64,000 nucleotides of DNA from an uncultured Pelagibacteraceae bacterium (GCA_902573295.1 CACGJB010000001.1:1-64000); one strand, 5' to 3'; counted from the first letter of the stretch, positions 19,955 through 29,687 are shown. Notes: generated from the letters alone by a model not told the origin. A program made the numbers and translations.

Positions 19955-21195
19955 TGTTACAAATATACAGGTTTTTAATTAATATAATTTTAATCTTATC
20001 TCCAATAATTATTATATTTAGACTAATTAAAGGCAAAGAGGATTTGAAAAGATTTAAGGAAAAGCTTTGCTTTTTTTCAATAAATAAAGATAAAGGAAAA
20101 TTGATATGGTTTCATGGAGCTAGTGTAGGTGAAATTCAAAGTATTGTACCCTTAATAGAAAAAATTGAGAAAAATAAAAATATAAAAAAAATTTTAATTA
20201 CTTCAAACACATTAAGTTCTTCCAAAATTGTTAAAAAATTTAAATTTAAAAAAGTAATTCACCAATTTTTCCCTATAGATACAAATTACCATTCAAATAA
20301 ATTCATTAATTATTGGAAACCCTCAGTTGCTTTTTTTATAGATTCAGAGATTTGGCCAAATATGATTATTAATCTTAAAAAAAAAAATATTCCAATAATA
20401 ATTTTGAATGGACGAATCACAAAAAAAACTTTTGAAAGATGGAAATTTTTTTCAAATTTTTCGAATTTTATTTTTAGTAAAATTGATCTTTGCTTATCAT
20501 CAAGTAAGGTTTCAAAATTTTATTTAAATAGATTAGGTGTAAAAAATTTAAAATATTTTGGAAATCTTAAGTTTTCGCAATCAGAAAATGATAAGCTTTA
20601 TAAATTTAACGATTTAAGAAAAATAATTTCTAAAAGAAAAGCTTGGTGTGCATCAAGCACTCATTATGATGAAGAAAAATTTTGCGGATTAGTTCACAAA
20701 CAATTAAAGCAAAAAAATAAAAATATATTAACAATTATAATTCCTAGGCATATAGAAAGAGCTAATAGAATTGTACAAGATCTTAATAAATTAAATTTAA
20801 TAACACATACATCTGAGTCATCTAAACCAATAAATAAGAATACAGATGTCTATATTGTTAATTCATATGGTAAAACTAAATCAATTTATAATATATGCAA
20901 AAATGTTTTTTTAGGTGGCTCCTTAATTGAACATGGTGGCCAAAATCCACTAGAGGCAACAAGATATGGATGCAAAGTACTTCATGGACCAAATATTAAT
21001 AATTTCAGAGAAATATATAATTATTTATCATCTTTAAAATTATCACATAAAATTTCAAATAAATTACAAACAGTTAATATGTTAGAAAAATTATTTACCA
21101 ATAAAAATAATTCTAGAAAAATACAGGTTAAATTAAAAAAAATTGGATATAATATTTTAAAAAGATCTTATAAAGAAATTAACAAATTCTATTAA
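19954..21195 (+). CDS. waaA: 3-deoxy-D-manno-octulosonic acid (Kdo) transferase
   Basis: GT30 enzyme adding Kdo to the lipid A precursor at the cytoplasmic membrane. The 413-residue protein has an N-terminal membrane anchor (about residues 3-23), the WFHGASVGEIQS motif with the catalytic Glu (about 52-63), SEIWPN near 131, LNGRITKKTFERW, and the C-terminal GGSLIEHGGQNPLEATRYG donor site. Base composition is even more AT-rich than average, with many AAA/AAT codons, as in the next two genes. It is in a tight envelope operon. Confidence 0.93.
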   Translation: MLQIYRFLINIILILSPIIIIFRLIKGKEDLKRFKEKLCFFSINKDKGKLIWFHGASVGEIQSIVPLIEKIEKNKNIKKILITSNTLSSSKIVKKFKFKKVIHQFFPIDTNYHSNKFINYWKPSVAFFIDSEIWPNMIINLKKKNIPIIILNGRITKKTFERWKFFSNFSNFIFSKIDLCLSSSKVSKFYLNRLGVKNLKYFGNLKFSQSENDKLYKFNDLRKIISKRKAWCASSTHYDEEKFCGLVHKQLKQKNKNILTIIIPRHIERANRIVQDLNKLNLITHTSESSKPINKNTDVYIVNSYGKTKSIYNICKNVFLGGSLIEHGGQNPLEATRYGCKVLHGPNINNFREIYNYLSSLKLSHKISNKLQTVNMLEKLFTNKNNSRKIQVKLKKIGYNILKRSYKEINKFY

Positions 21196-21197
21196 AA

Positions 21198-22148
21198 ATG
21201 AATTTTAAAAAGCCTATATTTTGGGATTATAAAGAACCCAATTTTTTATCATATTTGCTACTACCATTTACATTATTTATTAGATTAAATAATTTTTACC
21301 TTAATTATAAAAAAAAAATTTATAATAAGAAAATTAAAACAATATGTGTTGGAAATATTTATGTTGGAGGTACTGGAAAAACACCTACAACAATAAAAAT
21401 ATTTAATATTTTAAAAAAATTAAAAATTTCAACTGTAATTGGTAAAAAAGAATATGAATCACAAATTGATGAGGTTAGAGTCATTAAAAATTATGCTAAA
21501 ATAATAGTTGATAAATCAAGAAGTAGAATTTTAAAAAAAGCAAAAACAAATAAATATAAAGTATTAATATTCGATGATGGTCTTCAGGATAAAAACATTT
21601 GTTACGATTTACAAATTGTATGCTTTGACTCAATAAACCCAATTGGTAATGGTTTTTTAATTCCTGCTGGCCCATTAAGAGAAAAATTAAAAAGTTTATC
21701 AAAATATGATTGTGCACTTATAAAAGATAGTAATGGCGATATCAAAAAAATTACTAAAGCTATAAAAAAAATTAACAATAAAATTAAAATTTTTATCACG
21801 AATTTTAGAATTAAAAATTTAAATGAATTTAAAACTTCAAAAAAATATTTAATTTTTTCAGGAATTGGAAACCCAAATACTTTTAAAAATATTTTATTAA
21901 AAAATAGAATTAAAATAGTTAAAGAGTTTAATTTTCCAGATCATTATAGTTACAAAAAAAGTGATATTATTAAAATAAAAAAAATAGCCGCAAAAATGAA
22001 CTTAGAAATTATAACCACTGAAAAAGATTATGTTAAAATGTCCAAATCTGAGCAAAAAAACATTAAATATTTAAAAGTTGAATTAAACTTTAAAAAAGAA
22101 AAAAATTTTATTAATTATTTAAAATCAAAAATAAATGAAAAAAATTAA
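21198..22148 (+). CDS. lpxK: Tetraacyldisaccharide 4'-kinase
   Basis: Phosphorylates the 4' position of the lipid A disaccharide. The 316-residue protein carries the Walker A motif VGNIYVGGTGKTPTT (about residues 51-65) and the IFDDGLQDKN motif (near 120), both diagnostic for LpxK, plus the C-terminal TTEKDYVKM segment. The last 14 nt overlap the start of the acyltransferase gene. The lysine-rich sequence follows the low GC of the area and is not a sign of transfer. Confidence 0.93.
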   Translation: MNFKKPIFWDYKEPNFLSYLLLPFTLFIRLNNFYLNYKKKIYNKKIKTICVGNIYVGGTGKTPTTIKIFNILKKLKISTVIGKKEYESQIDEVRVIKNYAKIIVDKSRSRILKKAKTNKYKVLIFDDGLQDKNICYDLQIVCFDSINPIGNGFLIPAGPLREKLKSLSKYDCALIKDSNGDIKKITKAIKKINNKIKIFITNFRIKNLNEFKTSKKYLIFSGIGNPNTFKNILLKNRIKIVKEFNFPDHYSYKKSDIIKIKKIAAKMNLEIITTEKDYVKMSKSEQKNIKYLKVELNFKKEKNFINYLKSKINEKN

Positions 22149-22998
22149 TTATTTTATCCAATATGTTTTAATTCTTATACTATTTTCTATATTTAAAATT
22201 TTAGGAATTAAATTATCTATAATTATTTCATCATCGATTTTTAGTTTATTAGGTCCCATCATAAAAAAAAATAAAATAAGCAAACAAAATTTATCTTATG
22301 CTTTTAAAAATATAAGTAATCAATCAAAAGAAAATATAATAAGAAGTATGTGGAAAAATTATGGAAAGATTTTTGCAGAGTACATGTTTATAAAAGATTT
22401 TCGTCTAAATCCAAAGTTTTCAAAAAACATTAAGTTAGAGAATAATGAAATACTAAATGAAGTAAAATCTAAATCTGAACCCGTAATTTTTGTTTCTGGT
22501 CATTTCAACAACTTTGAATTGATGGCAATGTCTATAGAGAAATTTGGAATTAGCTTGGCCGCAGTATACAGACCCTTAAATAATTATTTTTTAAATCCAA
22601 TAATGGTAAATATAAGAAAAAAATATATTTGCAGGAATCAAATTCAAAAAGGAATATCAGGGACCAAAAATTTGCTTAAAAGTTATAAAAACGGCTCATC
22701 TATTGCTATTATGATAGATCAAAGGGTATCTGAAGGTATTCAAAGTGATTTTTTTGAAAAAAAGGCCTTAACCACAACAATACCAGCTCAATTTGTAAAA
22801 AAATTTAATTGTAAAATTGTTCCTGTTTATATTGAAAGATTAGAAAATGATGATTTTAAAATTAAATTTAATAAGCCTCTAATCTTTAATCAAGATGAAA
22901 GCATCGAAAAAATTACTTTAAAACTTAATCAAAATTTAGAAAAGATGATATTGAAAAATCCAGATCAATGGATATGGACCCATAATCGGTGGAGATAG
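22135..22998 (+). CDS. lpxL: Lipid A biosynthesis acyltransferase (LpxL/HtrB family)
   Basis: Adds a secondary acyl chain to Kdo-lipid A. The 287-residue protein has an N-terminal membrane segment (about residues 6-40), the catalytic HxxxxE motif SGHFNNFELM near 123, the AVYRPLNN substrate segment, and MIDQRVSEG near 203. The terminal WIWTHNRWR tail is typical of the family. LpxL and LpxM subtypes cannot be separated here. It is the last gene of the ubiA-msbA-waaA-lpxK run. Confidence 0.9.
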   Translation: MKKINYFIQYVLILILFSIFKILGIKLSIIISSSIFSLLGPIIKKNKISKQNLSYAFKNISNQSKENIIRSMWKNYGKIFAEYMFIKDFRLNPKFSKNIKLENNEILNEVKSKSEPVIFVSGHFNNFELMAMSIEKFGISLAAVYRPLNNYFLNPIMVNIRKKYICRNQIQKGISGTKNLLKSYKNGSSIAIMIDQRVSEGIQSDFFEKKALTTTIPAQFVKKFNCKIVPVYIERLENDDFKIKFNKPLIFNQDESIEKITLKLNQNLEKMILKNPDQWIWTHNRWR

Positions 22999-23009
22999 AT
23001 TATTAAAAT

Positions 23010-23192
23010 TTATGGCCTTTTTTTAGATGCCTCAATATATGAGAAATATGGTTCTTGTAACTCTACATTCCAATAATTTAATTTTTCAATAGGAATTTGT
23101 TTTCCACTAACAGAACATATAACGTGATCCCCTTTTTCTACAATTTCAAAATTATTTGGTAAATATTTTAATTTTGCTAATTTTTTATACAT
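23010..23192 (-). CDS. DUF2093 family small protein (60 aa)
   Basis: Sixty-residue protein starting MYKKLAKLKYLPNNFEIVEKG, followed by DHVICSVSGKQIPIEKLNYWNVELQEPYFSY and a short tail. The pattern of an F-x-I/V strand, a single conserved VxCxVSGxxIPLxxLxYWxVxxQExY region fits the alphaproteobacterial DUF2093 family, whose function is unknown. It is divergent from purD by 21 nt and convergent with the acyltransferase gene. Confidence 0.8.
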   Translation of the reverse strand: MYKKLAKLKYLPNNFEIVEKGDHVICSVSGKQIPIEKLNYWNVELQEPYFSYIEASKKRP

Positions 23193-23213
23193 ATTTAGTT
23201 TATATAATATTAT

Positions 23214-24476
23214 ATGAAAATTTTAATCATTGGAAGTGGTGGTAGAGAACATGCTCTGGCATTGGCTTGTAAAAAATCATCAAATTCACATCAAATATTT
23301 TGTATACCAGGAAATGCTGGTACTGAGAGTATTGCGAAAAATGTAAAATTAGAAATTAATGACTTTGATAAAATAAGAAAATTTATTCAAGAAAGTAAAG
23401 TTGATATAGTTATTATTGGACCTGAGCAGCCATTGGTTGACGGTATAGTTGACTATTTAAATAAATTTAATATTAAAGTATTTGGGCCCAACCAAAAAGC
23501 TTCACAACTTGAAGGTTCAAAAATTTTTACAAAAAATTTTTGTAAAAAATATAATATCCCAACAGCAAATTTTGGGGTTTTTAAAAATTTATCAGAGTCA
23601 AATAAATTTCTTGATAGTTGTAATTTTCCAATTGTAATAAAAGCTGATGGTTTGGCCTCAGGAAAAGGAGTTTATATTTGCAAAGAGAGAAAGGATGCTA
23701 AAGTTGCTTGCGAAGAAATTTTTAGTGGAAAATTTGGAAAAGCAGAAAATATCCTTTTTGAAGAATTTCTTGATGGAGAGGAGATGAGTTTTTTTGTTAT
23801 TTCAGATGGAGAAACGTTTTATAATTTTGGTACAGCCCAAGATCATAAAAGAGTTCTTGAAGGTGACAAAGGTAAAAATACTGGTGGTATGGGTGCCTAT
23901 TCTCCTTCCAGGTTAGAAGATAAAAAATTAAATAATAAAATAATTAATAAAATTATCAATCCAACTTTAAAGGGATTAAAAGATATAGATACTAAATTTA
24001 TAGGATTTTTATATGCAGGTTTAATGATTATAAATAATGAACCTTATTTAATAGAATACAATGTAAGAATGGGTGATCCTGAATGTCAAACTATAATACC
24101 AAAACTTAAAACTGATTTAGTTGAAGTTATAAATGCTTGTATTAATAAAAAATTAAAGTCAATTAATTTAGAATGGTATGAAGATAAAAGTTTATGTATT
24201 GTGCTGTGTTCTATGGGATATCCTGATGAATATAAAAAAAATATTGAGATAAAAAATTTGGATAAAATTCATTTAGCAAATAACGAATATATATTTCATG
24301 CAGGTACAAAAAAAATAAACAACAAAATTGTATCGAATGGAGGGCGAGTTTTAAATATTGTCATTAGGTCTGAAAATTTTAAAAAAAATAGAGAAAAAGC
24401 AATAAGTTTAATAAATAAAATTAACTGGGATAATGGATTTTTTAGAAAAGACATTGGCTACAAAGTTATTAATTAA
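23214..24476 (+). CDS. purD: Phosphoribosylamine-glycine ligase
   Basis: Second step of de novo purine synthesis (GAR synthetase). The 420-residue ATP-grasp enzyme has the N-terminal ILIIGSGGREHALALA motif, GPEQPLVDGI near residue 67, the ATP-grasp KADGLASGKGVYI loop near 144-156, and RMGDPECQTI near 285. AQDHKRVLEGDKGKNTGGMGAYSPS is complete. The start of rsmD overlaps the stop by 1 nt (TAATG). The organism therefore makes purines as well as breaking them down (48976-64000). Confidence 0.97.
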   Translation: MKILIIGSGGREHALALACKKSSNSHQIFCIPGNAGTESIAKNVKLEINDFDKIRKFIQESKVDIVIIGPEQPLVDGIVDYLNKFNIKVFGPNQKASQLEGSKIFTKNFCKKYNIPTANFGVFKNLSESNKFLDSCNFPIVIKADGLASGKGVYICKERKDAKVACEEIFSGKFGKAENILFEEFLDGEEMSFFVISDGETFYNFGTAQDHKRVLEGDKGKNTGGMGAYSPSRLEDKKLNNKIINKIINPTLKGLKDIDTKFIGFLYAGLMIINNEPYLIEYNVRMGDPECQTIIPKLKTDLVEVINACINKKLKSINLEWYEDKSLCIVLCSMGYPDEYKKNIEIKNLDKIHLANNEYIFHAGTKKINNKIVSNGGRVLNIVIRSENFKKNREKAISLINKINWDNGFFRKDIGYKVIN

Positions 24477-25036
24477 TGAGAATTATTGGTGGCAAAAATA
24501 AAGGTAAAAAAATAGATCTACCTACTGATGAAAAAACAAGACCTTTAAGAGATTTAGTAAAAGAGTCAATATTCAATTTAATTTTACATTCAAATAAATT
24601 TACATGTGTATTAGCAAATTCACGAATTTTAGATTTATTTTCTGGTACTGGTTCATTTGGATTAGAGTGTTATTCAAGAGGGGCTAAGCATGTTACTTTT
24701 GTAGAAAATTACTTTTCTGTTTTAAAAATACTTAAAAAAAATGTAGCCAGTATAAGTGCAAACAACTCTACAAAAATTATAGAAAAAGATTGTTTCCAGT
24801 ATTTTGATACTCAGCAGAGTTTAACAAATGAATATGATTTTATATTTTTAGATCCACCATATAAAGAGAGAAAAGTTAATTTACTGATAGATAAAATTAA
24901 AGAAAGTCAAATTTTAAAAAAAAATGGAATTATAATATTACATCGTCACAAAAAAGATGAAATAGAAATTAGCGAAAGTCTAAATATCCTTGAAGCAAGA
25001 AATTATGGTATTTCAAAGGTGATAATTGGTAATTAG
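24476..25036 (+). CDS. rsmD: 16S rRNA m2G966 methyltransferase RsmD
   Basis: SAM-dependent N2-guanine methyltransferase acting on 16S rRNA in assembled 30S subunits. The 186-residue protein has MRIIGGKNKGKKI at the N-terminus, RPLRDLVKESIFNLI near residues 22-36, the SAM loop ILDLFSGTGSFGLECYSRGA (about 56-75) and the catalytic FLDPPYK motif near 124. The 3' end overlaps the convergent pgi gene by 4 nt. Confidence 0.93.
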   Translation: MRIIGGKNKGKKIDLPTDEKTRPLRDLVKESIFNLILHSNKFTCVLANSRILDLFSGTGSFGLECYSRGAKHVTFVENYFSVLKILKKNVASISANNSTKIIEKDCFQYFDTQQSLTNEYDFIFLDPPYKERKVNLLIDKIKESQILKKNGIIILHRHKKDEIEISESLNILEARNYGISKVIIGN

Positions 25037-26199
25037 AGATTTATTAATTTTTTTTTTGTCTCAGTTTTAATCAACTCCACTGATGGTTGATCATAAGGAT
25101 TAATTTTAAGAGCTTTGCCGAGTAAAATAGTTTCTAAAACGAAGAAAGTAAACAATTCACTTAAAGATTGCTCATTTCGTTTCTTTATCAAAAAACTTCT
25201 AAAAGGAATTTTTTTTTTAGTAAATACATTTTGTGTAGCAATGTATTGACTATAAATTATAGAATTTAAATCTTTATTTTTAAGATAATTTCTCGATTTT
25301 AAGAGCTGATTGTTTATAATTTTTTTTGATTTTTTTTCTAATGTGAAAAAAAAAGTATAAAAACTATCCTTTCTTCCATCTAAATAAAATTGCATCAAGC
25401 TATGATTATCTTGTGGCATTTTTGAAACAATTGGAAGAATTCCTTTACTTTTTTTACCCAAACTTTCAGCAACTAATTGTTGATACCAATAAAATAGATC
25501 TAATGACTTTTCGTCATAGTTTAATATTATTGAATTTGATTTTTTTTTTTTTGATAAATCAATAATGTTTTTAACATTTTTAATTAATCCCTCTAAAAAG
25601 TATTTATTTTTAATTAACTGATTCAAATTTCTAAATTTTTCAACATCAAGACCCATAAGGTGTGCGGGCAGCATGCCTACTTCTGATAAAACTGAGTATC
25701 TACCCCCAATATAATTATTATGGTCTATTACCTCAGATTTCATTTTATTTGCAAGATGTCTTAAATAATTATCTTTATTTTCTGTAATAAAAATATTTTT
25801 ACATTTAGGATTCATTAATATATTAGAATTCACAATTGTTTCTAAAGTATTGCCTGATTTAGAAATGATTAAATTTAATCTATTTTTTTTATCTAAATTA
25901 TTAATTTCATTATGCTCAAAATTATCTATGAAAAAAAAATTTTTCTTAATTTTTTTTTTTAAAAAACTATATATTGATTTTGAACCCATTATAGATCCAC
26001 CCATACCAATCAAATTGATATTTGAAAATTTCTTATATTTTTTTATGTCAACCTTTTTCCATGAATCTTGATAGGATTTCCTTAAAGAATTAATAATTTG
26101 GTTTTCTTGATTAAGTATGTTTAATAATATTTTTTTTAAATTCTTGCTATTTGATGTTTTTTTAAAATTCTTAAAAAAAATATTATCAGTTAGATTCAT
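25033..26199 (-). CDS. pgi: Glucose-6-phosphate isomerase, short form
   Basis: Interconverts glucose-6-phosphate and fructose-6-phosphate. At 388 residues it is shorter than the usual 440-550. The SIS-type sugar-phosphate sites are present: IGMGGSIMGSKSIYSFL (near residue 65), LIISKSGNTLETIVNS (near 110), GGRYSVLSEVGMLPAHLMG (near 161), QDNHSLMQFYLDGRKDS (near 261), and the C-terminal NPYDQPSVELIKTETKK with the catalytic Lys. The missing length is mainly N-terminal. The start overlaps the lipoprotein gene by 14 nt. Confidence 0.88.
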   Translation of the reverse strand: MNLTDNIFFKNFKKTSNSKNLKKILLNILNQENQIINSLRKSYQDSWKKVDIKKYKKFSNINLIGMGGSIMGSKSIYSFLKKKIKKNFFFIDNFEHNEINNLDKKNRLNLIISKSGNTLETIVNSNILMNPKCKNIFITENKDNYLRHLANKMKSEVIDHNNYIGGRYSVLSEVGMLPAHLMGLDVEKFRNLNQLIKNKYFLEGLIKNVKNIIDLSKKKKSNSIILNYDEKSLDLFYWYQQLVAESLGKKSKGILPIVSKMPQDNHSLMQFYLDGRKDSFYTFFFTLEKKSKKIINNQLLKSRNYLKNKDLNSIIYSQYIATQNVFTKKKIPFRSFLIKKRNEQSLSELFTFFVLETILLGKALKINPYDQPSVELIKTETKKKLINL

Positions 26200-26506
26200 T
26201 TTTTTTAATATTCTTCAAAATTAATTCTTCTGTGGACTTGGTCTCAGAAACTTCTTGATTAGTTTCACTTAAATTATTGTCATCCTCAATGCTAATTTCA
26301 AACGAACTACTTTCGTTTTCGTTTATATCCTGTGTATTCCCAGGTTTAGGTAAATCATCATATTCTGGTGGTAGTACCAAAGGATTTTTCTTTTCAACTA
26401 AAAATTCATCACCTGTATTACCTTTTTTTAATTTAAATCCCTCTGAAACAGATCCGCAACTATAAACGAAATTAAATACTAAAATAATTAGAATAATTTT
26501 TTTCAT
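26186..26506 (-). CDS. DUF3035-like small lipoprotein
   Basis: 106-residue predicted lipoprotein. Residues 1-17 form a signal peptide with lipobox VYSC (Cys17). The mature part contains KKGNTGDEFLVEKKNPLVLPPEYDDLPKP, which resembles the DEFxVxxKxPLxxPPxxxLP motif of the alphaproteobacterial DUF3035 family, followed by an acidic Ser/Glu-rich low-complexity tail. It lies 2 nt downstream of lspA, the signal peptidase that would process it. Function unknown; an outer-membrane or periplasmic role is inferred from the lipobox. Confidence 0.8.
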   Translation of the reverse strand: MKKIILIILVFNFVYSCGSVSEGFKLKKGNTGDEFLVEKKNPLVLPPEYDDLPKPGNTQDINENESSSFEISIEDDNNLSETNQEVSETKSTEELILKNIKKNESN

Positions 26507-26508
26507 AA

Positions 26509-26973
26509 TTAATTTCTTTTTTTCATTAATAGTTCTGAAAATATTAATAATAATACTCCTAATGTAATAAATATATCAGCAACATTAAATATAAACCAAT
26601 GAAAATTTTGATAATGAATATCTATAAAGTCTGGTACGGCTGAATAAATAAATCTATCAAAAACATTTCCTAAGGCCCCTCCTAGAATTACTATAAAACT
26701 ATATTTTTCAATTCCTTTCGTTTTCCTGATAAAATAAATCAATGTTAGTATAATTATAATTATAAATCCTGTTATCAAATTATAAAAAGATTTATCATCG
26801 AATGCAAATAACCCAAAAGCTACTCCCTCATTCCAGATTAGCTGGATGTTAATAAATTTTGAAGTAATGATTTCAGAATTTAATAATATTTCATCTAAAT
26901 GAATTACATAAATTTTAGAAATTCTATCTAATAAAAAAATTAATGAAACTATAATAATATCTTTTAAACTCAT
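26509..26973 (-). CDS. lspA: Lipoprotein signal peptidase (signal peptidase II)
   Basis: Aspartyl protease cleaving prolipoproteins in the inner membrane. The 154-residue protein has four hydrophobic helices and both catalytic regions: GALGNVFDRFIYSAVPDFIDIHY (near residues 99-121, first Asp in NVFDR) and FNVADIFITLGV (near 129-140, second Asp). WNEGVAFG near the first loop is also conserved. Its ATG overlaps the ileS stop codon by 1 nt, reproducing the common ileS-lspA pair. Confidence 0.95.
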   Translation of the reverse strand: MSLKDIIIVSLIFLLDRISKIYVIHLDEILLNSEIITSKFINIQLIWNEGVAFGLFAFDDKSFYNLITGFIIIIILTLIYFIRKTKGIEKYSFIVILGGALGNVFDRFIYSAVPDFIDIHYQNFHWFIFNVADIFITLGVLLLIFSELLMKKRN

Positions 26974-29687
26974 TATGGATGTCTAGGACAAGAACTTTCG
27001 TTAATTTTCCAACACACAGGACACTTTGATCCTTGAGCTTTACTAGTATTAACTGAAACTTCTAAATTATCGTTATAAACCACCTCGGCCTTTGATGTAA
27101 TACATAATTCTGAAAAATCTATATTATCGATTTTATCCTTTAGGTTTTTATTTAATTCAATTTTTAATTCTGCTTCAAGACTTGATCCAATTTCTTTTGC
27201 TGCTCTTTTCTCCTCAATGCTAATATTACAAATATTTCTAATTTTAATTAATTCTTTCCATTTTTCATTTAAATTTTCATTTTTAAATTTTAGCGGATAT
27301 TTTTTAAATTTTTCTAAATGAATACTTTTGTTATTATTTAATAATAATTTATAAATTTCTTCAGTTGTAAATGATAAAATAGGGGCAAACCATTTAAGCA
27401 ATGAATCTAGAATTATATTCAATAAAATAATTGTTGATTTTCTTTTTTGTGAATCGATAGGATCGCAATATAGAGTATCTTTTCTAATATCAAAATAAAA
27501 AGCAGAAAGATCTACGGTACAAAAGTTTAATAATTCTTTATACAAATTATGAAAATCATAGTTTTTAAAATATTTTTCAAAATTATTATTTAAGTTATAA
27601 ATTTTATGAAGCATAAATTGCTCTAGTTCTGGCAATTCATTTATTTTTATTTTATCTAAATCTAATATTTCAAATTTATCATTTATATTTCCTAATAAAT
27701 ATCTGAATGTATTCCTTATTTTTCTATATGAATCAGCATGCTGATCTAAAATAGAATAATCAATTCTTAGATCTTCAGAATAATTTGAAGATGCCACCCA
27801 AATTCTTAGAATGTCTGCTCCATATTTTTTTAAAATATCTTCAGGAGCAATAACATTTCCTAGAGATTTGGACATTTTTAAGCCTTTACCGTCCACTACA
27901 AAGCCGTGAGATAAAATAGACTCGAAAGGTGCTCTTCCTCTGGTTCCACATGATTCCAGTAAAGAAGAATGAAACCACCCTCTGTGCTGATCTGAACCTT
28001 CTAAATACATTGATGCTGGCCATTTTAAATCATCTCTTTTTTCCAAAACAAATGAATGAGTTGAGCCACTATCAAACCAAACCTCAACAATATCGCTTAA
28101 TTTTTCATAATCTTCAGCTTTATATTTTTTGCCTAAAAATCTTTGAGGATCATCTGAAAACCAACAATCCGAACCTTCTTTTTCATAAATAGAAGCAATA
28201 TTTTCAGTAACCTCATCATCAACTAATATTTCTTTTGTTTTTTTATTTACAAAAATTGGAAGGGGCACTCCCCAAACTCTTTGTCTTGAGACACACCAAT
28301 CAGGCCTTGTTTCTATCATTGATTTTAATCTTTCTTTACCTTTGCTTGGGTAAAAAGTTGTTTCATCAATAGCCTTTAATGCTTTGTCTCTTAATTTATG
28401 ACTTTCCATTGAAATAAACCATTGTGGTGTAGCTCTGTGAACCAGAGGTGCTTTAGATCTCCAAGAATGTGGATAAGAATGTACTAGCTCACCATTAGTT
28501 AATAAATTTTTCTGCTCTTTTAATTTTTCAATTACAATTGGATTTGCTTTAAAAATGTGAATTCCCTCAAACAATTTCACATTATTTGTGTATTTTCCAT
28601 CTCCATCAACTGTCTCTATCGCTTTAATATCATTATTCAAACAAAGGTTAAAGTCATCAGGTCCATGACTTGGAGCACAATGAACTATTCCAGTTCCTTG
28701 CTCGGTAGTTACAAATCTAGCCTCAAGCATTGGGATATCATGACTATAGCCAAGATTAAAAAAAGGGTGACTACAAGTAGTGTTATTAAATTCTTTTCCT
28801 TTAAATTTATAAATTTTTTTATAATTATTTAGTTTACAATCTTTAACAACTGATTCTAACAGAGCGTCCGCAATAACAATTTTTCTATTTTTAAAATCAC
28901 TTTCGTCATTAATTTCTAATATTACATAATCAAGAGTCTCGTTATATGCTAAAGCTTTATTAGCTGGTATTGTCCACGGAGTTGTTGTCCAAATAACTAT
29001 TTCACTTCCAACTAAATCTTTTAAATTAGATGATTTAACTTTAAACGAAGTATAAATTGTATCTGATTTATGATCTTGATATTCTACCTCGGCATCTGCA
29101 AGCGCAGTCTTCTCAACTGTTGACCATAACACGGGTTTAAAACCTTTATATAAACTTCCTTCTTTTAAAAATTTACCAAGCTCACGAACTATTTGTGCTT
29201 CTGCATCAAAACTCATCGTTGAATAATAATTTTCCCAATCCCCTACAACACCTAGCCTTTTAAATTGACTTTTATGGACTTCAATCCACTTTTCTGCAAA
29301 TGTTCTACATTCTTTTCTAAACTCAACAATTGGAACTTCGTTTTTGTTTTTTTTATTTTTTTTATACTGTTCCTCAATTTTCCATTCAATTGGTAAGCCA
29401 TGACAATCCCAGCCTGGAACATAAATAGAGTCTTTTCCGTCCATTTGGTGAAATTTTACGATTATATCTTTAAGAATTTTATTTAAAGCTGTTCCCATGT
29501 GAATATTTCCATTCGCATAAGGAGGTCCATCATGTAAGACAAATTTTTCTCTTCCTATACTTTGATTTCTTAATTCATCGTAAAGATTTATTTTTTTCCA
29601 ATATTCAAGAATTTCTGGCTCTCTAATAGGTAAGTTAGCTTTCATGGAAAAAGCTGTTTTTGGGAGATTTATTTGAGATTTAGTCAT
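26973..29687 (-). CDS. ileS: Isoleucyl-tRNA synthetase
   Basis: Class I synthetase charging tRNA-Ile. The 904-residue protein has the HIGH motif as GNIHMGTALNK (near residue 61), the CP1 editing domain with TTPWTIPANKALAY (near 240), WFDSGSTHSF, GSDQHRGWFHSSLL, and LKMSKSLGN (KMSKS, near 604). The C-terminus has a zinc-finger-like KCPVCWKINESSCPRHP. In most bacterial IleRS the finger ends with a fourth Cys, but here the last residues are HP, so one ligand would be His. The start overlaps the ribF stop by 4 nt. Confidence 0.96.
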   Translation of the reverse strand: MTKSQINLPKTAFSMKANLPIREPEILEYWKKINLYDELRNQSIGREKFVLHDGPPYANGNIHMGTALNKILKDIIVKFHQMDGKDSIYVPGWDCHGLPIEWKIEEQYKKNKKNKNEVPIVEFRKECRTFAEKWIEVHKSQFKRLGVVGDWENYYSTMSFDAEAQIVRELGKFLKEGSLYKGFKPVLWSTVEKTALADAEVEYQDHKSDTIYTSFKVKSSNLKDLVGSEIVIWTTTPWTIPANKALAYNETLDYVILEINDESDFKNRKIVIADALLESVVKDCKLNNYKKIYKFKGKEFNNTTCSHPFFNLGYSHDIPMLEARFVTTEQGTGIVHCAPSHGPDDFNLCLNNDIKAIETVDGDGKYTNNVKLFEGIHIFKANPIVIEKLKEQKNLLTNGELVHSYPHSWRSKAPLVHRATPQWFISMESHKLRDKALKAIDETTFYPSKGKERLKSMIETRPDWCVSRQRVWGVPLPIFVNKKTKEILVDDEVTENIASIYEKEGSDCWFSDDPQRFLGKKYKAEDYEKLSDIVEVWFDSGSTHSFVLEKRDDLKWPASMYLEGSDQHRGWFHSSLLESCGTRGRAPFESILSHGFVVDGKGLKMSKSLGNVIAPEDILKKYGADILRIWVASSNYSEDLRIDYSILDQHADSYRKIRNTFRYLLGNINDKFEILDLDKIKINELPELEQFMLHKIYNLNNNFEKYFKNYDFHNLYKELLNFCTVDLSAFYFDIRKDTLYCDPIDSQKRKSTIILLNIILDSLLKWFAPILSFTTEEIYKLLLNNNKSIHLEKFKKYPLKFKNENLNEKWKELIKIRNICNISIEEKRAAKEIGSSLEAELKIELNKNLKDKIDNIDFSELCITSKAEVVYNDNLEVSVNTSKAQGSKCPVCWKINESSCPRHP

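Noticed and set aside
22135-22148. Frameshift between lpxK and the acyltransferase
   Set aside because: Both genes have complete termini; it is an ordinary 14-nt overlap.
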